In this document: one piece after another, positions 42,949-50,027 of the stretch | Layout of the letters: each line of letters begins with the position of its first letter | Position numbering within the stretch: the stretch's first letter is position 1 | Assembly (NCBI GenBank): GCA_012839295.1 | Contig: DUNO01000012.1 | Span: 1-59,276, forward strand | Direction of reading: 5' to 3' | Length of the DNA: 59,276 nt | DNA from: Clostridiales bacterium | Lineage (GTDB): Bacteria > Bacillota > Clostridia > Lachnospirales > Lachnospiraceae | The notes under the pieces: model-generated | What the model was told of the DNA's origin: nothing | Database searches by the model: none | The model's input: only the letters and a program-made list of their open reading frames with translations | Position numbers and translations under genes: made by a program

Positions 42949-43572
42949 CTGAGAAAACCCATGCTGTTACGAAAACTGAAGGCAGACCGTAACGCCAAGG
43001 GAAGGATTACTGTTGGACTGGTCGGTACCCATCACGGAGCCGGGGTGACCCATACAGGGCTGATGCTTTCCTTTTATCTCGGTGAGGAGGCGGGATTAAA
43101 AACAGCATTCTTAGAATGCAATCAGCATCATGACCTGGAATTGATAGAAAGGGCTTATGAATGGCAGGAGAAGGGACAAGGAACCTTTTCCTTCCGCAAT
43201 ATTACCTGCCACAAGGCAGTAATTCCACCCCAGATACCTCATATCTACGGAGAAGCATATGAAAGCCTGGTGCTAGATTTTGGTACGGACTATATGGCAA
43301 ACCAGGAAGAGTTTCTGCGCTGCGGAATAAAAATCGTGGTCGGCGGAGCTTCCGAATGGGATACTCCAAAGCTAGTGCAGTTTGCCAAAGAGACCGCACA
43401 GCTTAAGGGCAATGAAGCCTGGTTCTATTTTATTTCCCGAAGTAATGATAAAAGGGCAGCACAGATCGGCCACATCCTCCAAAGGAGGGTCTGGGCCGTA
43501 CCAACGGCAATCGACCCGGTTCTCCCATCAAACTCTTCAAACCGGTTCTTTCGAAACATACTCAACCTATAG
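42949..43572 (+). CDS. Degenerate ParA/MinD-like protein (possible CTG start)
   Basis: The protein begins after a basic stretch with GRITVGLVGTHHGAGVTHTG, in which GVTH replaces the GKT/GKS end of a ParA Walker A motif; the downstream LVLDFGTDY and KIVVGGASEWD fit ParA strands. It resembles the second domain of the preceding kinase, so the two may be paralogous and may pair. The first ATG is at 42961, but GGAGGTGAT ends only 3-7 bases before a CTG at 42949, in frame and far better spaced, so translation may begin there (207 versus 203 residues). No secretion or pilus genes are near. Confidence 0.7.
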   Translation: MRKPMLLRKLKADRNAKGRITVGLVGTHHGAGVTHTGLMLSFYLGEEAGLKTAFLECNQHHDLELIERAYEWQEKGQGTFSFRNITCHKAVIPPQIPHIYGEAYESLVLDFGTDYMANQEEFLRCGIKIVVGGASEWDTPKLVQFAKETAQLKGNEAWFYFISRSNDKRAAQIGHILQRRVWAVPTAIDPVLPSNSSNRFFRNILNL

Positions 43573-43652
43573 TGGATAAACCTGCATATGGCGCAGCCTG
43601 GAATCAAGGATAAGTATAACATATCACAAATGGCCTTCTTATCCGGGGTTAA

Positions 43653-43710
43653 TGTGAAATGAAGATCATTTCACATCCGACATGACCTAGCGGTCAAATG
43701 ATCATTAGTG
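43653..43710 (+). repeat. Two-stem-loop element, copy A
   Basis: TGTGAAATGA AGA TCATTTCACA (perfect 10-bp stem, 43653-43675), then CCGACA, then CTAGC-GGTCAAATGATC-ATTAG (43687-43708). Within the latter, GACC TAGC GGTC can also fold. It shares order and loop sequence with copies B and C. Confidence 0.65.
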
Positions 43711-43998
43711 TAAAACAAGCATCTTCACACAAAAATGCAGCACTTAGCTATGTCAGGCCAGTCCTTTTCAAGAGTGGTTTCCAGGAAAATCAGTTTTATA
43801 TCCGTCTGTTAAAAATGTGGGTATAGTAATGCAATAACTTTTTTGTAATTTTACTGACAGGACTTAAAAAGCCCCTCTATACTTTTTGGCCTGTAAACGA
43901 ATCATGATAAGATTATGCAAAGTTACTGCATCATCCAGCCAATTATTATTTTACACTAAGGGATGATATGATAGCCCAACAAAAGGCTTCTTTATACT

Positions 43999-44032
43999 AG
44001 GGAACACGATACTAGCAGGGAACACGATACTA
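43999..44032. repeat. Tandem direct repeat, two 16-bp copies
   Basis: AGGGAACACGATACTA occurs at 43999-44014 and again at 44017-44032, just before the long hairpin at 44035. It may be a target-site or insertion scar, or a pair of protein sites. Confidence 0.55.
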
Positions 44033-44034
44033 AC

Positions 44035-44161
44035 GAGGTGAATAGGAGGGTCTCTATATCCACCTGGGCTTGCCTTTAACATCCCATGATTGCCAAGTGC
44101 AGGCAATCATGGGATGCCCGGTCTACGCCCAGATGGATATAGAGACCCTCCTATTCACCTC
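44035..44161. repeat. 127-nt two-stage near-perfect hairpin
   Basis: Bases 44035-44069 and 44127-44161 are complementary in 34 of 35 pairs, and bases 44080-44094 and 44102-44116 in 15 of 15, with a 7-base loop. The only outer mismatch would be G-U if the minus strand were transcribed. It is GC-richer than its surroundings. An open frame over it (44070-44261) is an artefact of the palindrome. From 44162 to 44316 I see nothing definite. Confidence 0.75.
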
Positions 44162-44316
44162 ACAGCCTGCCTCCCACAGCCTACCCCTCACATATCCCAA
44201 CCCGCCCCCATTTGACGCTCAGATTACCACCCACCAATTAAAAAGAGGCTGCCACCCATAATAAGAGCATCCTCTGCACCAATGGCGCGTAACCATCCCT
44301 GTAACTATTTACAACT

Positions 44317-44372
44317 TCCAGTCATTTCATTGAAAATTTCAGTTTAAAAAGTCGAATTTCATAATGACTGGA
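44317..44372. promoter_or_regulatory. 10-bp inverted repeat overlapping the GH18 promoter
   Basis: TCCAGTCATT (44317-44326) and AATGACTGGA (44363-44372) are perfect complements; the right arm covers the -35 box at 44364. This suits a regulator that blocks polymerase or loops between two half-sites. Confidence 0.45.
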
Positions 44373-44392
44373 TGTTAAAATGATGCTATAAT
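44364..44392 (+). promoter_or_regulatory. Promoter of the GH18 gene
   Basis: ATGACT (44364-44369) and TATAAT (44387-44392) are 17 bases apart, about 40 bases before the start codon. Confidence 0.55.
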
Positions 44393-44431
44393 GGGAAAGA
44401 GTAATGATACCTGACAAAACGGAGGATAATT

Positions 44432-46141
44432 ATGGATAGAAGAATGAGACTGGCTGTTATAGGTATTGCATCTGCACTTACGTTAATCGCCATCATTATC
44501 ATAGCAGTGGTAGTTAAAAAGCTGACACCCAGTGATGAGGTGATGCCCCTTTCAGAGTATTACCAGGCAGAGGATAAAGAGGTTGTATTAATCCTTCAGG
44601 ATCAAATTTATTCGAAAAAAGGCCTGCTGATTAATGGCAGGATATACGTGGATTATGACACGGTGGTACAGGAATTTAACCGTCGGTTTTATTGGGATTA
44701 TAATGAAAATATCCTTACCTATACAACGCCTGATGAAATCATCAGGGCGGATGCGTCAAGAAGTACCTACACCGTAACAAAGAGTACCATTGAGACGGAG
44801 CGGGAATATGACTATCCGATTGCGGAGGTTTTTGTGGATAAGGTATATGTGTCCCTGGATTTTGTACAGCAATATTCCGACCTTACCTTCCAATATTATA
44901 AAGACCCTAACAGGGTAGTTATTAATTACCGCTGGGGAGATTATCTGTATACGGAGGTGTCCAAGGCAACACAGCTGCGCTATGAGCCAAATATCAAAAG
45001 CCCTATTTTAGCGGAGCTTCCGGTAGGTACGAGCCTGGTATATGTGGACACGGAGGAAGCACCGGAGAAGGGCTTTGTTAAGGTCATGACAGTGGATGGC
45101 ATTAAGGGCTATGTGAAAAAGAAGGCGACGAAGGAGGCTGGCTATAAGACCCTGGAAAGCTCTTACCGGGAGCCGGAATACTCAGCCCAGTCCAGGTCGA
45201 AAAAAATAAATCTTGTCTTCCATCAGGTATTTAACCAGGATGCTAATGGAAGGCTGGAGGAGCTGATTAGCAGTACGAAGGGCGTGAATGTCGTATCCCC
45301 CACCTGGTTTAGCATTGAGGACGTATCGGGAACAATCTCTTCCCTGGCTTCCGAGCGGTATGTCAGCCGTGCAAATACCCTGGGACTGGAAGTATGGGCG
45401 CTGGTCAGTGACTTTAATGAGGAGGTCAATATGAAGGAGCTCCTTACCTATACCTCCCGCAGGGACACCCTTTCCAATGCGCTGATTGAAAAAGCCCTGG
45501 CCTATAAATTAAACGGAATCAATATAGACTTTGAAAAGATCCCATCGGATGCCGGTGTGGACTATATCCAGTTCCTCCGTGAGCTGTCCGTAAAGTGCAG
45601 GAATAACGGTATTGTATTATCCGTGGATAATTATGTCCCCTCTCCTTATACGGAGTATTATGACAGGGAAGAGCAGGGAAAGATAGTGGATTATCTTATT
45701 ACCATGGCCTATGACGAGCACCATGGTAATTCGGAGCAGGCAGGCCCTGTATCATCCATTGGCTTTGTGAAGGATGCGGTAGAAAACATCCTAAAAGAGG
45801 TTCCCAAGGAAAAGGTCATTATTGCAATTCCATTTTACACAAGGCTGTGGAAGGAAGGTGCGGATGGCGGCCTGTCTTCTGAAACCTATGCAATGTCACC
45901 GGCAGCAGCCCTGATAGAAAATAGCGGAGTTAAAGCAAAATGGGATGATGCGAGCGGCTGTTATTACATTGAATATACGAAGGAGGATGGAACCTATAAA
46001 ATGTGGCAGGAGGAGGACAAATCCATTGAGGAAAAGATGAAGGTCATCTACAATGCCAATGTGGCCGGTGTTGCAGAGTGGAAATTAGGGCTGGAGAATC
46101 CCAGCGTATGGAATGTCATCCTGCGGTACCTGAACCAATAA
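44432..46141 (+). CDS. Membrane-anchored GH18 domain protein (spore-germination/cell-wall hydrolase type)
   Basis: The 569-residue protein has an N-terminal membrane helix (residues ~7-28) that anchors it outside the cell. Next comes a copper-amine-oxidase-N-like fold (GLLINGRIYVDYDTV; KVYVSLDFVQQYS), then an SH3-type domain (LRYEPNIKSPILAELPVGTS), then a GH18 barrel from about residue 255. The GH18 catalytic region reads GINIDFEKI, with Asp and the acid Glu, and later TMAYDEHH. It resembles YaaH/SleL-type N-acetylglucosaminidases that act on peptidoglycan or cortex. ATG start with GGAGGA 8 bases upstream. A cell-wall amidase follows. Confidence 0.86.
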   Translation: MDRRMRLAVIGIASALTLIAIIIIAVVVKKLTPSDEVMPLSEYYQAEDKEVVLILQDQIYSKKGLLINGRIYVDYDTVVQEFNRRFYWDYNENILTYTTPDEIIRADASRSTYTVTKSTIETEREYDYPIAEVFVDKVYVSLDFVQQYSDLTFQYYKDPNRVVINYRWGDYLYTEVSKATQLRYEPNIKSPILAELPVGTSLVYVDTEEAPEKGFVKVMTVDGIKGYVKKKATKEAGYKTLESSYREPEYSAQSRSKKINLVFHQVFNQDANGRLEELISSTKGVNVVSPTWFSIEDVSGTISSLASERYVSRANTLGLEVWALVSDFNEEVNMKELLTYTSRRDTLSNALIEKALAYKLNGINIDFEKIPSDAGVDYIQFLRELSVKCRNNGIVLSVDNYVPSPYTEYYDREEQGKIVDYLITMAYDEHHGNSEQAGPVSSIGFVKDAVENILKEVPKEKVIIAIPFYTRLWKEGADGGLSSETYAMSPAAALIENSGVKAKWDDASGCYYIEYTKEDGTYKMWQEEDKSIEEKMKVIYNANVAGVAEWKLGLENPSVWNVILRYLNQ

Positions 46142-46181
46142 GGGTGAAAGAAAAACAAATAATAAACGAAGGAAGTCCCGG

Positions 46182-46229
46182 GTCCATGCCGGCACTTACA
46201 TGGCATTTTGTGGGCTAAAAGGCATGGAC
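46182..46229 (+). promoter_or_regulatory. Start-codon-pairing helix, cassette copy 1
   Basis: GTCCATGCC (46182-46190) pairs perfectly with GGCATGGAC (46221-46229). The left arm contains the start codon of the 10-residue peptide, the right arm the start codon of the next small frame. Confidence 0.6.
46186..46218 (+). CDS. Predicted 10-residue leader peptide, cassette copy 1
   Basis: The frame reads MPALTWHFVG and stops at TAA. GAAGGAAG lies about 8 bases upstream as a plausible ribosome site. The peptide matches MQALSWQFVW at 48392 in length, stop codon and six identical residues plus a Thr/Ser exchange, in an otherwise non-coding gap. Six nucleotides after the stop, ATGGACATAA.TATG follows in both copies. 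I infer a leader peptide whose translation opens the paired start codon of the next frame; no known leader peptide is recognised. Confidence 0.55.
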   Translation: MPALTWHFVG

Positions 46230-46325
46230 ATAAATATGGGTGGACGGGCAACTCTTACAATAGAATCAGCGCCACAACAGCATACACTGACGGGCAGTAG
46301 AATAGGACATACTATTCCTTCATAG
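46224..46325 (+). CDS. Small open frame downstream of leader cassette copy 1 (33 residues)
   Basis: ATG at 46224 opens MDINMGGRATLTIESAPQQH and ends at TAG 46323-46325, 34 bases before the amidase gene. The MDI-M start equals the start of the ywlE frame after cassette copy 2 (MDITM), which suggests both began as the same cassette joined to different genes. No family is recognised; it may be a remnant of a lost coding gene. Confidence 0.3.
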   Translation: MDINMGGRATLTIESAPQQHTLTGSRIGHTIPS

Positions 46326-46359
46326 AATATAAGGAATCTGGAAGTCAGGTGCATGGACA

Positions 46360-47100
46360 ATGAAAAAATATTTCAGCATCATTTTCCTGTTTCTTATCCT
46401 TTGTGCCAGTATCCTAACCTCGGAGCGGGCCATCAGGACTATGAGACATTTCTCATTCTGGGAAGAAGAACCTGAAGATAAGAATGTTACCATTGTAATT
46501 GACCCCGGACACGGCGGGAGGGATCCCGGAAAAGTCGGGGTCAATAATTGCTTGGAGAAGGATATTAACTTAAGTATTTCGCGTATATTGAAGGAAATGC
46601 TGGAGCAGGAAGGGATCACCGTCATTATGACAAGGGAAGAGGATGTAGGACTATATTCCGAGGAGGATTCCAATAAGAAACGGGCCGATTTGAATAACCG
46701 GGTTTCCATCATTAATTCCAGCGGGGCCGACCTGGCTGTCAGCATCCATCAGAATAGCTTTGGTGAAGGCTATGTTAAGGGAGCCCAGGTGTTCTACTAT
46801 GCAAAATCGGAGCAGGGCCGGAAGCTGGCGGAGCTGATGCAGGGTAGGATTAAAGAAACCATAGGGGACGACAACCACCGTAAAGCGAAAGCAAATGATA
46901 ATTATTATATGATAACAAAAACCACCTGTCCTTTGGTTATTGTGGAATGCGGCTATCTGTCAAACCCGGAGGAAGCGGAGCTTCTTTTAAAGGAGGAATA
47001 CCAGAAGAAAATGGCTGAGGGGATCTGTAAGTCCCTGCTGGAGTACATAGAAGCGAACCACCTGGGGGAAGAAGCTAAAAAAGTGACCCACCGCATGTGA
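46360..47100 (+). CDS. N-acetylmuramoyl-L-alanine amidase (amidase_3, CwlD-like)
   Basis: The 246-residue protein has an N-terminal membrane or signal helix (KYFSIIFLFLILCASIL) and a single amidase_3 domain. Zinc ligands are in VIDPGHGGRDPG (His), LEKDINL (Glu) and SIHQNSF (His), with the catalytic Glu in VECGYLSNPEEAE. It cuts the bond between muramic acid and L-alanine in peptidoglycan. Length and the lack of binding repeats resemble CwlD, the enzyme that makes muramic lactam in spore cortex, but a vegetative role is possible. No clear ribosome site precedes the ATG; GCATGGACA directly upstream repeats the box found in the leader cassettes. Confidence 0.85.
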   Translation: MKKYFSIIFLFLILCASILTSERAIRTMRHFSFWEEEPEDKNVTIVIDPGHGGRDPGKVGVNNCLEKDINLSISRILKEMLEQEGITVIMTREEDVGLYSEEDSNKKRADLNNRVSIINSSGADLAVSIHQNSFGEGYVKGAQVFYYAKSEQGRKLAELMQGRIKETIGDDNHRKAKANDNYYMITKTTCPLVIVECGYLSNPEEAELLLKEEYQKKMAEGICKSLLEYIEANHLGEEAKKVTHRM

Positions 47101-47158
47101 GGGAGCGGATCCAGTACAGCTGGAATGGGCAGGAAATGCCTGGATATAAAAGCTAAAT

Positions 47159-47187
47159 TTGCTTTTATGGGATGATGGTGTTATAAT
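47159..47187 (+). promoter_or_regulatory. Promoter of the sua5 gene
   Basis: TTGCTT (47159-47164) and TATAAT (47182-47187) are 17 bases apart, about 68 bases before the chosen start. Confidence 0.6.
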
Positions 47188-47254
47188 GATAGTCGCGCGT
47201 AATTGAAAAAGCGCAGGGCAAAGTATGAGTTGCTTTGCTGCAGGGAGTACGGTT

Positions 47255-48310
47255 ATGGATACAAAAATAATAAAATTAGAGATAGAGAACCTGGCAGAGG
47301 GCTGCTTTCATGAGGCGGCAGAAGTTTTAAGAAATGGCGGTTTAGTAGCATTTCCAACGGAGACGGTCTATGGTCTGGGTGCCAATGGTTTGGATGAAAC
47401 CGCTGCCGCAAAGATATACCAGGCAAAGGGAAGGCCCTCGGATAACCCGTTAATCATCCATATTGCGAAGACACAGGATATGGAAAGCCTGGCTCAGGAG
47501 ATACCACGGGAGGCTTATCAGCTGGCTGAGGTGTTCTGGCCAGGTCCCCTGACCATGATCCTGAGGAAAAATGAGTTTGTCCCCTATCAGACCACGGGAG
47601 GGCTTGATACGGTGGCGATCCGTCTGCCGGCTAACCAGATAGCAAGGGGATTGATTGAAGCAGCGGGGGTGTTTGTTGCGGCTCCCAGCGCCAACTTAAG
47701 CGGGAAACCGAGCCCGACCCTGGCCCAGCATGTGATCTGCGACCTGGACGGTAAGGTGGATATGATTATTGACGGGGGGCATGCGACCCTTGGGCTGGAA
47801 TCCACGATTGTGGACCTGTCCGGGGGGGAGCCTATGATACTGCGGCCCGGCTGTATTACAAAAGCAATGCTTGAGAATGTAATAGGCAAAATTGAGTATG
47901 ATCCCGTAGTGCTGCAAGGGGCGCCAAGCTTGGAGCTGGCTCCGAAAGCCCCGGGCATGAAATACCGCCATTATGCACCTGAGGGCAAGCTGACGATTTA
48001 CGAAGGTGATATCCAGAAGGTGGTTGATGCAATTAACCAGAAGGCAAAGGAGAAGTTGGATAACAAAAACCGTGTAGGAGTTATCGCGACGGATGAAACG
48101 GAGGCCTTATACCGCTATGGAACTGTGAAGACAATTGGCTCAAGGAAGGATGAAGCTTCCATTGCAGCCGGATTATATGCAGTTCTCAGGGAATTTGACG
48201 AGCTGCATGCCGAATATATTTATACGGAAAGCTTTGCGGATAACAGTTTAGGACAGGCAATTATGAACCGGTTGCTGAAGGCGGCCGGATATCGTGTTGT
48301 AAAGCTATAG
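47255..48310 (+). CDS. sua5: L-threonylcarbamoyladenylate synthase (Sua5/YwlC type)
   Basis: The 351-residue protein has a YrdC domain (GGLVAFPTETVYGLGANGLD; KGRPSDNPLIIHI; APSANLSGKPSPT) and a C-terminal Sua5 domain linked by PGMKYRHYAPEG. It makes threonylcarbamoyl-AMP from threonine, bicarbonate and ATP for the t6A37 modification of tRNAs. The ATG at 47255 has AGGGAG 7 bases upstream; an in-frame ATG at 47225 lacks one. It precedes ywlE and rpiB, the same order as ywlC-ywlE-ywlF in Bacillus subtilis. Confidence 0.93.
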   Translation: MDTKIIKLEIENLAEGCFHEAAEVLRNGGLVAFPTETVYGLGANGLDETAAAKIYQAKGRPSDNPLIIHIAKTQDMESLAQEIPREAYQLAEVFWPGPLTMILRKNEFVPYQTTGGLDTVAIRLPANQIARGLIEAAGVFVAAPSANLSGKPSPTLAQHVICDLDGKVDMIIDGGHATLGLESTIVDLSGGEPMILRPGCITKAMLENVIGKIEYDPVVLQGAPSLELAPKAPGMKYRHYAPEGKLTIYEGDIQKVVDAINQKAKEKLDNKNRVGVIATDETEALYRYGTVKTIGSRKDEASIAAGLYAVLREFDELHAEYIYTESFADNSLGQAIMNRLLKAAGYRVVKL

Positions 48311-48388
48311 TGGTATATGTGGTGGGGTATTCTTGTATTGAAGGTAAGGTTGAAAGAAATAAAAGTGCTAGACGAAGGGAGGACCGGA

Positions 48389-48433
48389 TCCATGCAAGCA
48401 CTTTCGTGGCAATTTGTGTGGTAAATGCATGGA
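48389..48433 (+). promoter_or_regulatory. Start-codon-pairing helix, cassette copy 2
   Basis: TCCATGCA (48389-48396) pairs perfectly with TGCATGGA (48426-48433). Against copy 1, the C-G pair at the inner end has changed to A-T, a compensatory change that keeps the helix. Left and right arms again hold the two start codons. Confidence 0.6.
48392..48424 (+). CDS. Predicted 10-residue leader peptide of ywlE, cassette copy 2
   Basis: GAAGGGAGG lies about 9 bases before the ATG, a strong ribosome site. The frame reads MQALSWQFVW and stops at TAA (48422-48424), 4 bases before the ATG of ywlE. The ywlE start itself has no ribosome site, so ribosomes ending on this frame probably reinitiate there. 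Residues Ala3, Leu4, Trp6, Phe8 and Val9 are shared with copy 1. Confidence 0.6.
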   Translation: MQALSWQFVW

Positions 48434-48893
48434 CATAACTATGAAGAGATATCAGAAGCTTATATTCGTTTGTACCGGGAACACCTGCAGAAGCCCAATG
48501 GCAGAGGCAATCTATAAAAACCTGGAAAAGGTCAGTGATATGAAGGTATGCTCCAGGGGTCTGGTAGTGCTTTTTGCAGAACCCTTGAACCCTAAGGCGG
48601 AGATTGTTTTAAAAAAGCATGACCTGGAGCTGACTAACCATATGGCAAAAGGGTTAAGGGCATCCGACCTGGAAGAGGACATTCTTATACTTACTATGAC
48701 TGCAAGCCAAAAAAAGAAAGTACAGGAGCTTTATCCGGAAGTCAAGGATGTATACACCATAAAGGAATTTGCGGGAGAAATCGGTGATGTTGTAGATCCT
48801 TACGGCGGTACGCTGATGGATTATGAGGAGTGTTATATTGAATTGGGACGCCTTGTGAAAAAGACGGTCTATAAATTAAACGAGGATATATAA
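48429..48893 (+). CDS. ywlE: Low-molecular-weight protein phosphatase, probable protein-arginine phosphatase YwlE
   Basis: The 154-residue protein has the LMW phosphatase loop VCTGNTCRSPMAEAI near its start and the general-acid Asp in GDVVDPYGG. The loop has Thr (CTGNT) where tyrosine phosphatases have Ile/Leu; this Thr is what makes Bacillus YwlE prefer phosphoarginine. The neighbours sua5/ywlC and rpiB/ywlF match the YwlE locus. YwlE reverses McsB arginine phosphorylation, which tags proteins for ClpCP; mecA lies in the same window. The start at 48429 follows the leader peptide stop by 4 bases; ATG 48441 is an alternative. Neither has its own ribosome site. Confidence 0.88.
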   Translation: MDITMKRYQKLIFVCTGNTCRSPMAEAIYKNLEKVSDMKVCSRGLVVLFAEPLNPKAEIVLKKHDLELTNHMAKGLRASDLEEDILILTMTASQKKKVQELYPEVKDVYTIKEFAGEIGDVVDPYGGTLMDYEECYIELGRLVKKTVYKLNEDI

Positions 48894-48895
48894 CA

Positions 48896-48970
48896 ATGGA
48901 GGGTACAGAACCGGCTGCAGGAAAGGATAGGGTCTTTGCGGCAGGAGAAATAATGGAGGTAGGGATATGA
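48896..48970 (+). CDS. Possible 24-residue coupling frame overlapping the rpiB start
   Basis: An ATG 2 bases after the ywlE stop opens MEGTEPAAGKDRVFAAGEIM and ends in TGA sharing ATGA with the rpiB start codon. No ribosome site precedes it. It could keep ribosomes moving from ywlE to rpiB, but rpiB has its own GGAGGTAGGG, so chance is quite possible. Confidence 0.2.
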   Translation: MEGTEPAAGKDRVFAAGEIMEVGI

Positions 48971-49398
48971 TAGCACTTGGTAATGACCATACCGGATATG
49001 CCCTGAAAAAGGCAGTGATGGAATATCTGGATTCAAAAGGAATTGAATATAAGGATTTTGGCTGCGGAGATGTAACGGCAAGCAATTATCCTGATTATGC
49101 GAAGGCTGTAGGCAGGGCAATCCAGAATAAGGAATGTGAGAAAGGAATCTTAATCTGCGGTACAGGGATCGGCATTTCAATTGCAGCAAATAAGATGAAG
49201 GGAATCCGCGCCGCACTTTGCCATGATTGCTTCAGCGCGGAAGCAACCAGGCTCCATAATGATGCTAATGTCCTGGCAATGGGTGCCAGGGTAATTGGGG
49301 TAGGTCATGCCTTAAAGATTGTGGAAACCTTCCTGGGTACGGATTTTTCCAATGATGAGAGGCATATAAAAAGGATCCAGATGCTGGAGGAAAATTAA
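48967..49398 (+). CDS. rpiB: Ribose-5-phosphate isomerase B
   Basis: The 143-residue protein matches RpiB/LacAB: IALGNDHTGYALKKAVMEYL at the start (Asp/His phosphate and catalytic residues), the catalytic Cys in GILICGTGIGISIAANK, and NDANVLAMGARVIG. It interconverts ribose 5-phosphate and ribulose 5-phosphate. GGAGGTAGGG lies just before the ATG. Its TAA stop overlaps the stop of the convergent DUF402 gene in the palindrome TTAA (49395-49398). Confidence 0.95.
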   Translation: MIALGNDHTGYALKKAVMEYLDSKGIEYKDFGCGDVTASNYPDYAKAVGRAIQNKECEKGILICGTGIGISIAANKMKGIRAALCHDCFSAEATRLHNDANVLAMGARVIGVGHALKIVETFLGTDFSNDERHIKRIQMLEEN

Positions 49399-49877
49399 AG
49401 CCTTTCCGCCTGGTTAACTGGCTCCTGCAGCAGATGGAAACGGCCTCCGGATATGATTTCTAATAAAGAATGCAGGGTACGCAGGGCATAAGCAGCCTCC
49501 TGCTGTGTAATCAGATGCTGCTCCAATGCATCTGCAAGCTCATCTAAATCCATAATACGCATACTACCGTCGTTATACAGGATGACATCCACTAAAAGGT
49601 CTTCCATAATGACGGTATTATTTTCTTCTGAAATCTTTGTCTGTATAATATCGCAGTACCAATATACAAGCCGGCCATTTTTATCAAAGATCTTGCTTAC
49701 CTTGATTCCCCTGTCTAAATAGAAGGCGGAGATACCTCTGGCAATGTCCTTGCGCGGATGCAGGGTAACCCATTTCGTAATGACCAAATCCTTCTCCATT
49801 GCTAATATGACATCATCCTTTAACTCAATTAATTCATCTGGGATAAAGCGCCGCCGGTATAGGGTAGGTGTATTCAT
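49395..49877 (-). CDS. DUF402 family protein
   Basis: The 160-residue protein reads LYRRRFIPDELIELKDDVIL, with RGISAFYLDRGIKVSKIFDK and VYWYCDIIQTKI in the beta-barrel and VDVILYNDGSMRIMDLDELA with acidic residues typical of DUF402. Members of this fold include nucleoside di-/triphosphatases (Ntdp) and the FomD phosphohydrolase, so a phosphatase role is plausible but unproven. AAAGGAG lies 6 bases before its ATG. It converges with rpiB, with a 4-base overlap of stop codons. Confidence 0.85.
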   Translation of the reverse strand: MNTPTLYRRRFIPDELIELKDDVILAMEKDLVITKWVTLHPRKDIARGISAFYLDRGIKVSKIFDKNGRLVYWYCDIIQTKISEENNTVIMEDLLVDVILYNDGSMRIMDLDELADALEQHLITQQEAAYALRTLHSLLEIISGGRFHLLQEPVNQAERL

Positions 49878-50027
49878 TGGATTTAGCTCCTTTAAATGTA
49901 TTGTTTTTAATTATACCATGAATATATGGTATGGTACAGTACAATTTGTATAGAAATGAATAAAATATCAATCTTTGGAAAAAATATTAGGTGAATTTAC
50001 AGACATTTACCTATGGAGGTTGGTATA

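Noticed and set aside
44070-44261. 63-codon open frame over the long hairpin
   Set aside because: It spans a palindrome, has no family resemblance and no ribosome site; the stop-free run follows from the GC-rich stem.
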